Positions 45,723 through 55,274 of a DNA stretch of 64,000 nucleotides are shown piece after piece. Below the pieces are notes generated by a model that searched no databases, was not told the origin of the DNA, and was given only the letters and a program-made list of their open reading frames with translations. This stretch comes from Roseovarius salincola. Lineage in GTDB: Bacteria; Pseudomonadota; Alphaproteobacteria; Rhodobacterales; Rhodobacteraceae. Both the position numbers and the translations under genes were made by a program. Each line of letters opens with the position of its first letter. The stretch's first letter is position 1. The stretch lies in NCBI RefSeq assembly GCF_026891095.1, contig NZ_JAPTNL010000004.1, positions 62,001 through 126,000 of the forward strand, given 5' to 3'.

Positions 45723-46511
45723 TCAGAGATCGAAACTGGCGAAGACCGGTGCGTGATCGCTGGGTTTCTCCCAGCCCCGCGCCTCGCGCAGGATACGGCT
45801 GGAATGGACCGCACTCCTGATATCATCCGAGACCCAGACGTGATCGAGCCGCCGGCCCTTGTCGGCGGCGTCCCAGTCACGGGCGCGATAGGACCACCAG
45901 CTGTAAAGCTGCCCATCGGGTATGTCGGCGCGCGTCGCGTCCGACCAGCCCCCCGCCTCCATCACCGTGCCCAGGTGATCGACTTCGACCGGCGTGTGGC
46001 TGACCACCTTCAGAAGCTGCTTGTGCGACCAGACATCATCCTCGCGCGGGGCGATGTTGAGATCCCCCACCAGAATCGCGCGCTCGGGACGCGAGTCGCG
46101 AAACCAATCGCGCATCCCGGTCAGGTAATCGAGCTTCTGGCCGAACTTCTCGTTCTTGTGGCGGTCCGGAATGTCGCCACCCGCGGGCACATAGAAATTG
46201 TGAATGAGCGTGCCGTCCTCCAGCCGCGCGGCGACGTGGCGGGCATGGCCGAGGGCGGCGAAATCCATGTCGCCCGCATCCTCGAGCGGCAGGCGCGACA
46301 GGATCGCGACCCCGTTATAACCCTTCTGCCCGCGCGCCACCATGTAGCGATAGCCGAGTCCGGCAAAGCCCTCGGTCGGGATCTTCTCGACAGGGCTCTT
46401 GCACTCCTGAAGGCACAGGATATCGGGCGCCTCGTCCTTCAGCAGCCGGGCGACCAGTGCCTCGCGCAGCCGCACCGAGTTGATGTTCCATGTGGCCAGC
46501 GTGAATGTCAT
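45723..46511 (-). CDS. xthA: exodeoxyribonuclease III
   Basis: ExoIII-family AP endonuclease and 3'-5' exonuclease for base-excision repair. The start at 46511 (MTFTLATWNINSVRLREALV) has AAGGGGGG 6 bases upstream; 262 residues. Catalytic motifs are complete: NINSVR, CLQECK (metal Glu), YNGVAILSR, the GDLNIAPREDDVW loop (Asp and Asn), RLDHVWVSDDI and the terminal SDHAPVFASF (Asp-His). Single-gene unit on the minus strand. Confidence 0.96.
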   Translation of the reverse strand: MTFTLATWNINSVRLREALVARLLKDEAPDILCLQECKSPVEKIPTEGFAGLGYRYMVARGQKGYNGVAILSRLPLEDAGDMDFAALGHARHVAARLEDGTLIHNFYVPAGGDIPDRHKNEKFGQKLDYLTGMRDWFRDSRPERAILVGDLNIAPREDDVWSHKQLLKVVSHTPVEVDHLGTVMEAGGWSDATRADIPDGQLYSWWSYRARDWDAADKGRRLDHVWVSDDIRSAVHSSRILREARGWEKPSDHAPVFASFDL

Positions 46512-46638
46512 GACGCCCCCCTTGATCCTCGCGTTGCAATCGCCCCGTTCTATACCGCGCCGCCCGCCTGATACCACCCGGATATGACCCCACCGGACCG
46601 GTTGCGCCATATTCCCGCACTTTCGCCAGCGGTCGCAG

Positions 46639-46667
46639 AAAAAAGGCCCCGGCACGAAGCCGGGGCC
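46639..46667 (-). terminator. intrinsic terminator downstream of the CenR-like gene
   Basis: On the minus strand a perfect 9-bp stem GGCCCCGGC / GCCGGGGCC with a TTCGT loop is followed by six U residues. It lies 146 bases after the response-regulator stop, far enough that a separate small RNA could end here. Confidence 0.95.
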
Positions 46668-46745
46668 AGTCCAACAGGGAGGTGCATGCGATCACCCGCA
46701 CATGCAACGGGATTCCTATCAGGGCGAACCGGGTGCCATATACGT
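46639..46745 (-). ncRNA. candidate small RNA or 3'-UTR RNA of the CenR-like gene
   Basis: Between the response-regulator stop (46813) and the terminator is a non-coding stretch. It holds a hairpin at 46683-46706 (TGCATGTGCG/CGCATGCA around GGTGAT), then a single-stranded CACCTCCCTGTTGG that resembles an anti-ribosome-binding-site seed, then the strong terminator. A TATACT hexamer at 46747-46752 could be a -10 box, but no good -35 is present. Could also be a processed 3' UTR. Inference. Confidence 0.35.
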
Positions 46746-46812
46746 AAGTATAGTGACACATGCATTGAACAATCTCAATCCTGTTCAACCACGAGTAACT
46801 TTAGATCGTGCC

Positions 46813-47499
46813 TCAAGTCAGCAGGCGATAGCCGCCCGATTCCGTCACCAGCAGGCGCGCATTCGACGGATCGGGCTCGATTTTCTGGCGCAGGCGATAG
46901 ATATGGGTCTCCAGCGTATGGGTGGTGACCCCCGCATTGTAGCCCCAGACCTCGTGCAGCAGCACATCGCGCGCCACCACCCCTTCGGGCGAGCGGTAAA
47001 GGAACTTCAGGATATTGGTTTCCTTCTCCGTCAGGCGGATCTTGCGCTCGGATTCGTCGATCAGCATCTTCATCGAGGGCTTGAACGTATAAGGCCCAAG
47101 CTGAAACACCGCGTCTTCAGATTGCTCGTGCTGACGCAGCTGCGCGCGGATACGCGCCAGAAGCACCGGGAACTTGAAGGGCTTTGAGACGTAGTCATTC
47201 GCGCCCGCATCCAGCCCCAGGATCGTGTCGGCGTCTCCGTCATGCCCGGTCAGCATCATGATCGGCGCCTTGACGCCCTGCTTTCGCATCAGCCGGCAAA
47301 GCTCGCGCCCGTCGGTATCCGGCAGCCCGACATCGAGGATGACGAGATCATAAATCCCGTCACGCGCCCGCGCCATCGCCTCGCTGCCGTTGCCGGCTTC
47401 GAACACGTCGAAATCCTCGGTCATCACCAGCTGCTCGCTCAGCGCCTCGCGCAGGTCCTCATCATCGTCGACCAGAAGGATTTTCTTGAGCTGTCCCAT
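46813..47499 (-). CDS. OmpR-family response regulator, CenR-like
   Basis: A two-component response regulator of 228 residues, start at 47499 (MGQLKKILLVDDDEDLREALSEQLV). The receiver domain has the acidic pocket DDDED, the phospho-acceptor D56 in LVILDVGLPDTDG, T in MLTGHDGDA and K in YVSKPFKFP. The C-terminal winged helix reads IRLTEKETNILKFLYRSPEGVVARDVLLHEVWGYNAGVTTHTLETHIYRLRQKIEP. The overall sequence strongly resembles CenR, an essential envelope regulator in Caulobacter and Rhodobacter; this assignment is from memory. No histidine kinase is adjacent, as is usual for cenR. Confidence 0.9.
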   Translation of the reverse strand: MGQLKKILLVDDDEDLREALSEQLVMTEDFDVFEAGNGSEAMARARDGIYDLVILDVGLPDTDGRELCRLMRKQGVKAPIMMLTGHDGDADTILGLDAGANDYVSKPFKFPVLLARIRAQLRQHEQSEDAVFQLGPYTFKPSMKMLIDESERKIRLTEKETNILKFLYRSPEGVVARDVLLHEVWGYNAGVTTHTLETHIYRLRQKIEPDPSNARLLVTESGGYRLLT

Positions 47500-47573
47500 G
47501 GCAATATTCCCTGTGCTGTTTCTCAACACATGCGCCACAGCGGTTCATTCGGCAAGATTTGCAACACGCGCTT

Positions 47574-47585
47574 CACGTGCACGTG
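47574..47585. promoter_or_regulatory. 12-bp palindrome in the divergent cenR-like/ribA promoter region
   Basis: CACGTGCACGTG is a perfect palindrome 75 bases from the regulator start and 74 bases from the ribA start. Flanking GCAAC (47561-47565) and GTTGC (47590-47594) extend the dyad imperfectly. Possible operator; binding protein unknown. Confidence 0.4.
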
Positions 47586-47658
47586 TTACGTTGCGAGCGA
47601 ATATTTCAATTCGTTTCAAAAGACGCTACATGTTACAAAATAACAAACGGACCCCGGA

Positions 47659-48750
47659 ATGACCCTCGCACCCGACCTCACAGAAACGCTTGCCCGCGCC
47701 CGCGCCGATCTGCGCATGGGGGTGCCGGTGGTGCTGGAAACCGCGCGGGGCGCGGCACTGGTGCTGGCGGCAGAGACGCTGGATCTGCAGCGCCTAGCCG
47801 ATCTGCGCGCGCTTGGCGGGCAGCCGGTTCTGGCGATCAGCGCGCGCCGCGCCGCGACGCTGAAGGCGCGCGCCTATGACGGCGATATCGCCCGTGTCGC
47901 GCTGCCTCCGGATGCCACGCTGGCCTGGGTGCTTGGCGTGGCGGACCCCGCGGATGATCTCAGGACGCCTATGAAAGGCCCGCTTGTGACGCAGCGCGAC
48001 GGCTCGGCCGATCCCCACCGTCTGGCGCTGGAACTGGTCAAATCGGCGCGCCTCCTGCCCGCCGCGCTGCTGCTCGAACTCGATGCGCCCGAAACCTTCG
48101 CCGCGCGCCACCGCCTGACGGCCTTGCCCGCCACCAAGGCCCGCGCACTGATCGCCCAGACCAGCCCGCTGCATCCGGTGGTCAGCGCCCGCCTGCCGCT
48201 CGAGGTGTCCGAGGCCGGGCGGCTGCACATCTTTCGCCCCGAGGATGGCGGCGAGGAACATTACGCGATCGAGATCGGCCAGCCCAGGCGCGACGTGCCG
48301 GTGCTGGCGCGGCTGCATTCGGCCTGTTTCACCGGCGACCTGATGGGCAGCCTCAAATGCGATTGCGGCCCGCAACTGCGCGGCGCGCTGGCGCAGATGG
48401 GCGCGGCGGGCGCGGGCGTGCTGCTCTATCTCAACCAGGAGGGGCGCGGCATCGGGCTGGCCAACAAGATGCGCGCCTACAGCCTTCAGGACCAGGGATT
48501 CGACACGGTCGAGGCCAATCACCGGCTGGGATTCGAGGATGACGAGCGCGATTTCCGCATCGGCGCCGAGATCCTCAAGCGGATGGGGTTTTCATCGGTG
48601 CGCCTGCTGACCAACAATCCCGGCAAGATCGCGATGATGGAAGATTGCGGGATCACCGTTGCCGAACGCGTGCCGCTGAAAGTGGGCGAGAACCCGCATA
48701 ACCGCGACTACCTTGCGACCAAGGCGGCAAAGTCGGGGCATCTGCTCTGA
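47659..48750 (+). CDS. ribA: GTP cyclohydrolase II RibA with N-terminal extension
   Basis: RibA opens GTP to start riboflavin synthesis. The 363 residues have a C-terminal catalytic domain from about residue 190: zinc-binding LHSACFTGDLMGSLKCDCGPQLRGAL, NQEGRGIGLANKMRAYSLQDQG, TVEANHRLGFEDDERDF, SVRLLTNNPGKIAMMEDCGI. The N-terminal about 180 residues look like a degenerate RibB-like region without DHBP-synthase active-site motifs. Such two-part RibA proteins are common in Rhodobacterales. The DHBP function must come from another gene. Divergent from the CenR-like gene. Confidence 0.94.
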   Translation: MTLAPDLTETLARARADLRMGVPVVLETARGAALVLAAETLDLQRLADLRALGGQPVLAISARRAATLKARAYDGDIARVALPPDATLAWVLGVADPADDLRTPMKGPLVTQRDGSADPHRLALELVKSARLLPAALLLELDAPETFAARHRLTALPATKARALIAQTSPLHPVVSARLPLEVSEAGRLHIFRPEDGGEEHYAIEIGQPRRDVPVLARLHSACFTGDLMGSLKCDCGPQLRGALAQMGAAGAGVLLYLNQEGRGIGLANKMRAYSLQDQGFDTVEANHRLGFEDDERDFRIGAEILKRMGFSSVRLLTNNPGKIAMMEDCGITVAERVPLKVGENPHNRDYLATKAAKSGHLL

Positions 48751-48820
48751 GGGCAGGCCCCGGTGGCCGGCGGAGCGATTGAGTATTTTGGGAACAATGA
48801 AAGCCCGGGGCGGGCGCGGC

Positions 48821-49057
48821 TCAGCGCGGCGTGTCGTCATCATCCGCGTCGGGATCGGCCTGCCCCACCCCGAGGAAGATGAATCTGAACGGCAGGATCC
48901 AGACCACACCCAGCGCCACGTAGATCAGGAATTCCAGCCAGACCGGCGGGCGTTCGAAGAGATCGACCAGGTTGACCGCCAGCACGATATAGAGCGGCAG
49001 GCCGATCAGCAGGATCACCAGCGCCCAGCGGCGGCGCGCCTTGTAACTCAGTGCCAT
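48821..49057 (-). CDS. DUF2842 family membrane protein
   Basis: A 78-residue protein with two hydrophobic helices (WALVILLIGLPLYIVLAVNLV and WLEFLIYVALGVVWILPFRFIFLGVG) and an acidic tail (ADPDADDDDTPR). Recognised as DUF2842, a small inner-membrane family of alphaproteobacteria with no known role. It follows purA by 13 bases and is probably cotranscribed with it. Confidence 0.85.
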   Translation of the reverse strand: MALSYKARRRWALVILLIGLPLYIVLAVNLVDLFERPPVWLEFLIYVALGVVWILPFRFIFLGVGQADPDADDDDTPR

Positions 49058-49070
49058 GCGCGCGCCTCCA

Positions 49071-50366
49071 TCAATCGGCGAAGGGGTCGGTGACGAGGAT
49101 CGTGTCCTCGCGCTCGGGCGAGGTCGAGAGAAGCGCCACCGGACAGTCGATCAGCTCCTCGACGCGGCGCACGTATTTGATCGCATTGGCGGGCAGATCG
49201 GCCCAGCTGCGCGCGCCTTCGGTCGATTCGCTCCAACCCGGCATCTCTTCGTAGATGGGCGTGCAGCGCGCCTGCTGGTCGCCGGCGGTGGGCAGGTAAT
49301 CCAGGCGCGTGCCGTCGAGTTCGTAACCGACGCAGATCTTCAGTGTCTCGAACCCGTCCAGCACGTCGAGCTTGGTCAGCGAGATGCCATTCATCCCGCT
49401 GGTGGCGCAGGTCTGGCGTACCAGCGCCGCATCGAACCAGCCACAGCGCCGCTTGCGCCCTGTGACGGTGCCGAACTCGCGCCCGCGCGTGCCCAGCCGG
49501 TGGCCGTCCGCGTCATCGAGTTCGGTCGGGAACGGCCCCTCGCCGACGCGCGTCGTATAAGCCTTGACGATGCCCAGCACATAATCGATCGAGCCCGGCC
49601 CCATGCCCACACCCGTCGCCGCCTGACCGGCGATGACATTCGAGGACGTGACGAAGGGATAGGTCCCGAAATCGATATCCAGAAGCGCGCCCTGCGCGCC
49701 CTCGAACAGGATGCGCTGACCCGATTTGCGCCGCTCGCCCAGCACCTTCCAGACGGGGGCCGCGAAGGGCAGGATCTGCGGCGCGATCTCGCGCAGCTGC
49801 GCAATCAGCCCGTCCCGGTCCACCGGCGCGATACCGAGCCCCCGGCGCAGCGGGTCGTGATGCTGCAGCGCGCGGTCGACCCGCGCCTCGAGCGTGGCGT
49901 CGTCCGAGAGGTCCGCCACCCGCACCGAGCGCCGCCCGACCTTGTCCTCATAGGCCGGGCCGATGCCCCGCCCGGTGGTGCCGATCTTGGTGCCCTTGGA
50001 GGCGGCCTCCTCGCGGGCGCGATCGAGTTCGCCATGGATCGGCAGAATGAGCGGCGTGTTCTCGGCGATCATCAGCGTCCCGGGCGAGATATCGACGCCC
50101 TGCTGCCGGATCGAGGCGATCTCGTTGACCAGGTGCCAGGGGTCCAGCACCACGCCATTGCCAATCACGCTGAGCTTGCCGCCCCGCACCACACCCGAAG
50201 GCAGCGCGTTGAGCTTGTAGACCTTGCCGTCGATCACCAGCGTATGCCCGGCATTATGCCCGCCCTGAAAGCGCGCGATCACATCGGCGCGCTCGCTCAG
50301 CCAATCAACGATCTTGCCTTTTCCCTCGTCGCCCCACTGGGCGCCAACGACGACGACATTTGCCAT
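49071..50366 (-). CDS. purA: adenylosuccinate synthetase
   Basis: PurA makes adenylosuccinate from IMP, aspartate and GTP, the first step from IMP to AMP. The 431 residues start [23 protein letters not shown], containing the GTP loop and the catalytic Asp (D13). Further motifs are [13 protein letters not shown] (catalytic His), [17 protein letters not shown] [48 protein letters not shown] and [15 protein letters not shown]. Normal length. The DUF2842 gene follows. Confidence 0.97.
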   Translation of the reverse strand: MANVVVVGAQWGDEGKGKIVDWLSERADVIARFQGGHNAGHTLVIDGKVYKLNALPSGVVRGGKLSVIGNGVVLDPWHLVNEIASIRQQGVDISPGTLMIAENTPLILPIHGELDRAREEAASKGTKIGTTGRGIGPAYEDKVGRRSVRVADLSDDATLEARVDRALQHHDPLRRGLGIAPVDRDGLIAQLREIAPQILPFAAPVWKVLGERRKSGQRILFEGAQGALLDIDFGTYPFVTSSNVIAGQAATGVGMGPGSIDYVLGIVKAYTTRVGEGPFPTELDDADGHRLGTRGREFGTVTGRKRRCGWFDAALVRQTCATSGMNGISLTKLDVLDGFETLKICVGYELDGTRLDYLPTAGDQQARCTPIYEEMPGWSESTEGARSWADLPANAIKYVRRVEELIDCPVALLSTSPEREDTILVTDPFAD

Positions 50367-50573
50367 GATGATCCTTTCGCAGGAATACTGGTCGTTTCAA
50401 TGGCGCGCCGCAGCGGCCCGCGCCCGTATACCGGCCCGCGCCGCGACGTGAAACCGCTAATTCGCCGCAAGCGCGGGCGCGCCGCCCGGTTTGGAATGCC
50501 GGGTTGCGGGGACCGCCGGAATTGCATAGATACCCCGCGAGACGCCACACGCATCCGAAAAAGGCCGCCCAAC

Positions 50574-50942
50574 ATGGAAAACGTCGTTCTCATCATCCAT
50601 CTTCTTCTCGCCCTCACCCTGATCGGCGTCGTGCTTTTGCAGCGTTCGGAAGGCGGTGGCCTGGGCATGGGCGGCGGTGGCGGCGGCGGCGCCATGAGCG
50701 GACGCGCGGCGGCCACGGCGCTCGGCAAGCTGACCTGGATCCTGGCGGCGGCCTTCATCGCGACCTCTCTGACGCTGACCATCCTGGCGGCGCAAAAGGG
50801 CGCCGGGTCCTCGGTGCTTGACCGGATCATGGACGCGCCCGCACGCGAGGAAGCGCCCGAACCCACCCTGCCCGGCACCGGCGAGGATCTGCTGCCGCCC
50901 TCGGCGGATGACACCGCACCGCTGACACCGACCGCGGACTGA
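50574..50942 (+). CDS. secG: preprotein translocase subunit SecG
   Basis: SecG is the small SecYEG partner that helps protein export. From the ATG at 50574 the protein has 122 residues: a first helix MENVVLIIHLLLALTLIGVVLLQRSEGGGLGMG followed by the glycine-rich loop, a second helix LTWILAAAFIATSLTLTILAAQ, and an acidic, proline-rich tail. QRSEGGGLG is the family signature. The gene precedes pyrG, a frequent alphaproteobacterial order. Confidence 0.93.
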   Translation: MENVVLIIHLLLALTLIGVVLLQRSEGGGLGMGGGGGGGAMSGRAAATALGKLTWILAAAFIATSLTLTILAAQKGAGSSVLDRIMDAPAREEAPEPTLPGTGEDLLPPSADDTAPLTPTAD

Positions 50943-51113
50943 CACTAGCGATTGAGGGTGCAAACGCGGCCGCAACAGCATCTTGCGGTCGCCTTGCGCA
51001 TGTTGCGCGAATCCTTTATGTCTTGAGTCCCGTGATGCCGCGGTCGAATCGGGCCGGACTGGGCTTGGAAACGGCCTGACATCAGGCTTCAAATCACGGG
51101 AGATCGCCAGCGC

Positions 51114-52757
51114 ATGGCACGGTATATTTTCATCACGGGCGGCGTCGTTTCTTCGCTGGGCAAAGGCCTTGCTTCGGCGGCGCTCGGTGCGCTGTTGCAG
51201 GCACGCGGGTTTTCTGTGCGGCTGCGCAAGCTCGATCCCTATCTCAACGTCGATCCCGGCACCATGTCGCCTTTCGAGCATGGCGAGGTCTTCGTCACCG
51301 ATGACGGCGCCGAAACCGACCTCGATCTTGGCCATTACGAACGCTTCACCGGCGTTCCCGCCCGGATGAGCGACTCGGTCAGTTCGGGGCGAATCTATTC
51401 CAACGTTCTCGAAAAGGAACGCCGCGGCGATTACCTGGGCAAGACGATCCAGGTGGTTCCCCATGTCACCAACGAGATCAAGGAATGGCTCGCCATCGGC
51501 GATGACGAGGTCGATTTCATGCTCTGCGAGATCGGCGGCACCGTCGGCGATATCGAGGGGCTGCCCTTTTTCGAGGCGATCCGCCAATTCGGTCATGACC
51601 GTCCGCGCGGCAATTGCATCTTCATGCATCTCACGCTGCTGCCTTACCTGGCGGCGAGCGGCGAGCTCAAGACCAAGCCGACGCAGCACTCAGTCAAGGA
51701 ACTGCAATCCATCGGCATCGCGCCCGACATACTCGTGTGCCGCTCCGAACAGCCCATCCCCGAGAAGGAACGCGAGAAGATCGCGCTGTTCTGTAACGTG
51801 CGCAAGGAAGACGTGGTCGCCGCCTATGATCTGGGTTCGATCTACGATGCGCCGCTGGCCTATCACCGCGAGGGGCTCGATCAGGCGGTGCTTGATGCCT
51901 TTGATATCTCGCCCGCGCCCAAGCCCGACCTGCGCACCTGGCAGGATGTCTCGGATCGGATCCACAACACCGATGGCGAGGTCAATGTCGCCATCGTTGG
52001 CAAATATACCCAGCTTGAGGATGCCTATAAGTCCATCAAGGAGGCCCTGACCCATGGCGGCATGGCCAACCGCGTGAGGGTGCGCGTGGAATGGGTCGAT
52101 GCCGAAATCTTCGACACCGAAGACCCCGCCCCCCACCTTGAGGGTTTTCACGCGATCCTCGTGCCCGGCGGCTTTGGCGAACGCGGCACCGAGGGCAAGA
52201 TCAAGGCCGCCCAGTTCGCCCGCGAGCGCAAGATCCCGTATATGGGCATCTGCCTCGGCATGCAGATGGCGGTGATCGAAGCGGCGCGCAACCTGGCAGG
52301 GTTGCAGGATGCCGGCTCCGAGGAGTTCGACCACGAGGCCGGCAAGAAGCGGTTCACCCCGGTGGTCTATCACCTGAAGGAATGGGTGCAGGGCAACGAA
52401 AAGGTCAAGCGCAAGGTCAGCGACGACAAGGGCGGCACCATGCGCCTTGGCGCCTATGACGCGACCCTCAAGGAAGGTAGCCGCGTCGCTGAAATCTACG
52501 GCACGACCGCCATCGACGAGCGCCACCGCCACCGCTACGAGGTGGACATCAAGTATCGCGAAAAGCTCGAAGAGGTCGGCCTGTGCTTTTCGGGTATGTC
52601 GCCCGATGGCCGCCTGCCCGAGATCGTCGAATGGAGCGATCACCCCTGGTTCATCGGCGTGCAGTTCCACCCGGAGCTGAAATCCAAGCCCTTCGATCCC
52701 CACCCGCTCTTCGCCGACTTCATACGCGCCGCTCTGGCAACTTCGCGTCTGGTGTAA
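51114..52757 (+). CDS. pyrG: CTP synthase
   Basis: PyrG aminates UTP to CTP with glutamine. The 547 residues comprise an N-terminal synthase domain ([78 protein letters not shown]) with the ATP loop and metal ligands, and a C-terminal class I glutaminase domain with the oxyanion and nucleophile segment [11 protein letters not shown]...[17 protein letters not shown], and the HPE motif in [10 protein letters not shown]. Normal length. It follows secG by 171 bases. Confidence 0.97.
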   Translation: MARYIFITGGVVSSLGKGLASAALGALLQARGFSVRLRKLDPYLNVDPGTMSPFEHGEVFVTDDGAETDLDLGHYERFTGVPARMSDSVSSGRIYSNVLEKERRGDYLGKTIQVVPHVTNEIKEWLAIGDDEVDFMLCEIGGTVGDIEGLPFFEAIRQFGHDRPRGNCIFMHLTLLPYLAASGELKTKPTQHSVKELQSIGIAPDILVCRSEQPIPEKEREKIALFCNVRKEDVVAAYDLGSIYDAPLAYHREGLDQAVLDAFDISPAPKPDLRTWQDVSDRIHNTDGEVNVAIVGKYTQLEDAYKSIKEALTHGGMANRVRVRVEWVDAEIFDTEDPAPHLEGFHAILVPGGFGERGTEGKIKAAQFARERKIPYMGICLGMQMAVIEAARNLAGLQDAGSEEFDHEAGKKRFTPVVYHLKEWVQGNEKVKRKVSDDKGGTMRLGAYDATLKEGSRVAEIYGTTAIDERHRHRYEVDIKYREKLEEVGLCFSGMSPDGRLPEIVEWSDHPWFIGVQFHPELKSKPFDPHPLFADFIRAALATSRLV

Positions 52758-52886
52758 GCGTGAGGCCGCGGGCTGACGATGCGACGGTCGTGGCTGGCGT
52801 TTTGTCCCGGCTCGCCGCTCCGCCCTTCGCGCCAAGGCGTGACCCGACCAACCGTCAGGCCGATGCCCGGGCACGATTCGCCGCCG

Positions 52887-53465
52887 CTAGCGGCCGTTCT
52901 TGTAACGCAGGAGGCGCCGGGACACGCCCAGCCCGGTCAGCGGACTCAGAATATCGCTCAGCAGGCTCCCCGGCGGATCATAGACCGCCGTTTCCTGCGA
53001 ACGGTCCAGCCGCAGCGTATCGTCAAGCAGCATATTCACGACCTCTTCGTCCAGAAAATACCGCCCCTTGCGGGCCATGGCGTGATCGTCACGCTGATAA
53101 TTCATCCATTTCGCCAGCCGCTTGCGCTGTGCCACGTCGCGGCCCGGATCGACCAGATAGAACCCGCTGTTCACCCGCAGGCAGATATTGTCCAGAAGTC
53201 GCGCAACGCCTTGATACTCTTCGGTGATGTGGCGCTTGGAAAGATAGTTGAACCGCTCCGGCTCGCCATTCAGAAATGCCGTCAGCGCCGACCCCAGGTC
53301 AATACAGCGCTGCGCCATGACAAAGCCCATGACCCGCTCGGGATAAAGGCCCCAGTCATAGCTGCGGGCCAGCTCCCGCAACTCTGCGGGGCTGGCGTTG
53401 CGGGCCATCTCGAGATGCTCGTCCTCGGTGCCGGTGCTCCAGTCGAAGTCAGCGATGGAATCCAT
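52887..53465 (-). CDS. DUF4274-like protein
   Basis: A 192-residue cytoplasmic protein. The centre (ELRELARSYDWGLYPERVMGFVMAQRCIDLGSALTAFLNGEPERFNYL) resembles the DUF4274 pattern of a short helical domain with W and D/L-G motifs. The C-terminal half (DPGRDVAQRKRLAKWMNYQRDDHAMARKGRYFLDEEVVNMLLDDTLRL) is unassigned. Start at 53465 (MDSIADFDWSTGTEDEHLE), with GGAG 8 bases upstream. Divergent from the secreted protein gene at 53556. Function unknown. Confidence 0.75.
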   Translation of the reverse strand: MDSIADFDWSTGTEDEHLEMARNASPAELRELARSYDWGLYPERVMGFVMAQRCIDLGSALTAFLNGEPERFNYLSKRHITEEYQGVARLLDNICLRVNSGFYLVDPGRDVAQRKRLAKWMNYQRDDHAMARKGRYFLDEEVVNMLLDDTLRLDRSQETAVYDPPGSLLSDILSPLTGLGVSRRLLRYKNGR

Positions 53466-53555
53466 GCCTTGCTCCACAAACGCAGAAGTCTCTTCTGCTT
53501 TGACGTCGGTCGCGTTTAGATTGTCCTCAGAAATCGCAATTTCTAGGGAGCAATT

Positions 53556-54284
53556 GTGACCGAGATGCGGCCATTCCAGATCAGGCGGATTTTCGCGTGT
53601 TGCCTCGCTTTCCTTGCGGCTCTCGCATCCCTGCCAGGCACCGCCCTGGCCGAACCCGTCCTGCTGCCCGCGCCCTATGCGCAACTGGAACAGGAACTCG
53701 ATGCCCGCATCGATTTCGAGACCCTGCCACGGCGCGCCGAACCGGGCATCAACCTTGTTGCGCCGATCCGGGACGGCGGCGCCTGGCTGGGCGAGCGCCT
53801 TGCAGGTCAGCGCGTTTCCGGCCGCGTTCATGACGGTCTGCACGGCACCCCGGCCCTGCCGCTTTCCGTGCGCGCGGGCGCGCCGGGGGCCAGCCTGTCG
53901 CTGGCCTATCATCGCGGATTCGGATCGACCGCGCTTTTTCCGCTCGGACCGGTCGGCTTTCCCGCGCTCAAGGCGCGCGGCGAAGGCGCGGTGGCGGTGC
54001 TGTTCGATCACGGCCAGCGCGCCATGGGCCTGCGCATCCACAGCGATTACCCCACCCCGCTGGGGCAGGCCCGCCCGCAGGGCACGATAACGCTGACCTT
54101 CTATCGCGCCGACGGGCATGTCATCGGCCAGATCCGACGCCGCCTTTCCGGCGGTGTCAACGAACTGGGCTTCCGGCGGGCGGGCGACATCGCCGATATC
54201 GCGGCATTCACGCTGACCAATGACGATCCGGGCGGGATTGCTCTTGATGATATCCTCTATCAGACTGCGCCCATGGCGTTCTGA
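53556..54284 (+). CDS. hypothetical secreted protein
   Basis: A 242-residue protein with a clear signal peptide (MTEMRPFQIRRIFACCLAFLAALASLPGTALA, cleavage near residue 32) and no further membrane segment. The mature part has beta-rich stretches ending ELGFRRAGDIADIAAFTLTNDDPGGIALDDILYQ; this ending is like the carbohydrate- or surface-associated modules that close with a GxxxDDI/LxF motif. The GTG start at 53556 is supported by AGGGAG 5 bases upstream. I cannot name the family. It is followed by the two TerB-like genes. Confidence 0.7.
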   Translation: MTEMRPFQIRRIFACCLAFLAALASLPGTALAEPVLLPAPYAQLEQELDARIDFETLPRRAEPGINLVAPIRDGGAWLGERLAGQRVSGRVHDGLHGTPALPLSVRAGAPGASLSLAYHRGFGSTALFPLGPVGFPALKARGEGAVAVLFDHGQRAMGLRIHSDYPTPLGQARPQGTITLTFYRADGHVIGQIRRRLSGGVNELGFRRAGDIADIAAFTLTNDDPGGIALDDILYQTAPMAF

Positions 54285-54350
54285 GGGAAAGGAATACGAT
54301 GATTCGTGATATTGCGCTGGTCGCGCTTTTCCATGGCGACAGGGCCTGAG

Positions 54351-54794
54351 ATGTTCACGCGGCTCCTTGCGGCGCTCGCCGCGCCTTCGCGCCCGGCCCC
54401 CCTGCCCGAACCCGATGCCAAGCTGGCGCTTGGCGCGCTGATGGTGCGGGTGGCGAGATCCGACCATCTCTACCGCTTTGAGGAAATCAGCCGGATCGAC
54501 CGCCTCCTGTCACGCCTGCACGGGCTCAACCCGGTCGAAGCCGCCAAGATGCGCGCCACCTGCGAAAAGCTGGAACATGTCGCCGACACCGAGACCGCCA
54601 ACCTGGCTCATCTGATCCGCGAATCCGTGCCCCATGCCGACAGGATCGACGCGCTGGAAGCCATGTGGGAGGTGGTGCTTGCCGATGGTGTGCGCCGCGA
54701 CGAGGAACTCGCCGTGGTCGCCGCCGCACAAGAGGCGCTTGGCCTTTCGGATTCCGACAGCGACAGCGCCCGCACCCGCGCCGAAGCGCAATAG
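54351..54794 (+). CDS. TerB-like protein, first of a tandem pair
   Basis: A 147-residue all-helical protein of the TerB/tellurite-resistance-like group. The ATG at 54351 (MFTRLLAALAAPSRPAP) mirrors the start of the second copy. Core features are LALGALMVRVARSDHLYRFEEISRIDRLLSRLHGL and DRIDALEAMWEVVLADGVRRDEELAVVAAAQEALGL, with the acidic D/E residues that bind metal in TerB. It lies 39 bases before a paralogue. Role unknown; TerB domains occur in stress and metal-sensing contexts. Confidence 0.85.
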   Translation: MFTRLLAALAAPSRPAPLPEPDAKLALGALMVRVARSDHLYRFEEISRIDRLLSRLHGLNPVEAAKMRATCEKLEHVADTETANLAHLIRESVPHADRIDALEAMWEVVLADGVRRDEELAVVAAAQEALGLSDSDSDSARTRAEAQ

Positions 54795-54833
54795 CCATTG
54801 GCGCGGATGCGCCAAGCGCCTATATTCAACCGC

Positions 54834-55274
54834 ATGTTTGCAGATCTTATCAACAGACTCACCGGCGCCGCTCCCGAACAGCTCGATTCGCTCGATGCGC
54901 GCCGTGCCCTCACCGCACTTCTGGTGCGCGTTGCGCGGTCCGACAGCCATTACGCCGCGACGGAAATCATCCGCATCGACCGGATCATCTCGACCCGTTT
55001 CGGCCTCGACAAGGACGAGGCCGAGACGTTGCGCGTGGAAGCCGAGCAGCTTGAATCCGAAGCCCCCGACACCGTGCGCTTCACCCGCGCCATCAAGGAC
55101 GCCGTGCCCTATGAGGACCGCGTCGGCGTGATCGAGGCGCTTTGGGATGTGGCCCTTGCGGATGGTGCGCGCGATCAGGACGAAGACGCGCTGGTGCGGC
55201 TGGTCTCGAACCTTCTGGGCGTGTCGGACATGGACAGCGCCAAGGCCCGCCAGCGGGTGGATCAGCGCCCTTGA
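54834..55274 (+). CDS. TerB-like protein, second of a tandem pair
   Basis: A 146-residue paralogue of the preceding gene: ALTALLVRVARSDSHYAATEIIRIDRIISTRFGLDKDEAETLRVEAEQLESEA and DRVGVIEALWDVALADGARDQDEDALVRLVSNLLGVSD. The two align along their whole length with the same LLVRVARSD...RIDRI and EALWDVxLADG motifs, so they arose by tandem duplication or pair as a heterodimer. The start at 54834 (MFADLINRLTGAAPEQ) is inferred from that alignment. It overlaps the PhnD-like gene start. Confidence 0.87.
   Translation: MFADLINRLTGAAPEQLDSLDARRALTALLVRVARSDSHYAATEIIRIDRIISTRFGLDKDEAETLRVEAEQLESEAPDTVRFTRAIKDAVPYEDRVGVIEALWDVALADGARDQDEDALVRLVSNLLGVSDMDSAKARQRVDQRP

Noticed and set aside
48765..48790. 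GATTGAGTATTTTGGGAACA after ribA as another copy of the dispersed repeat.
   Set aside because: It resembles a different Rhodobacteraceae intergenic motif and lacks the hairpin and CCAGATGAAG tail; only one copy is visible here.
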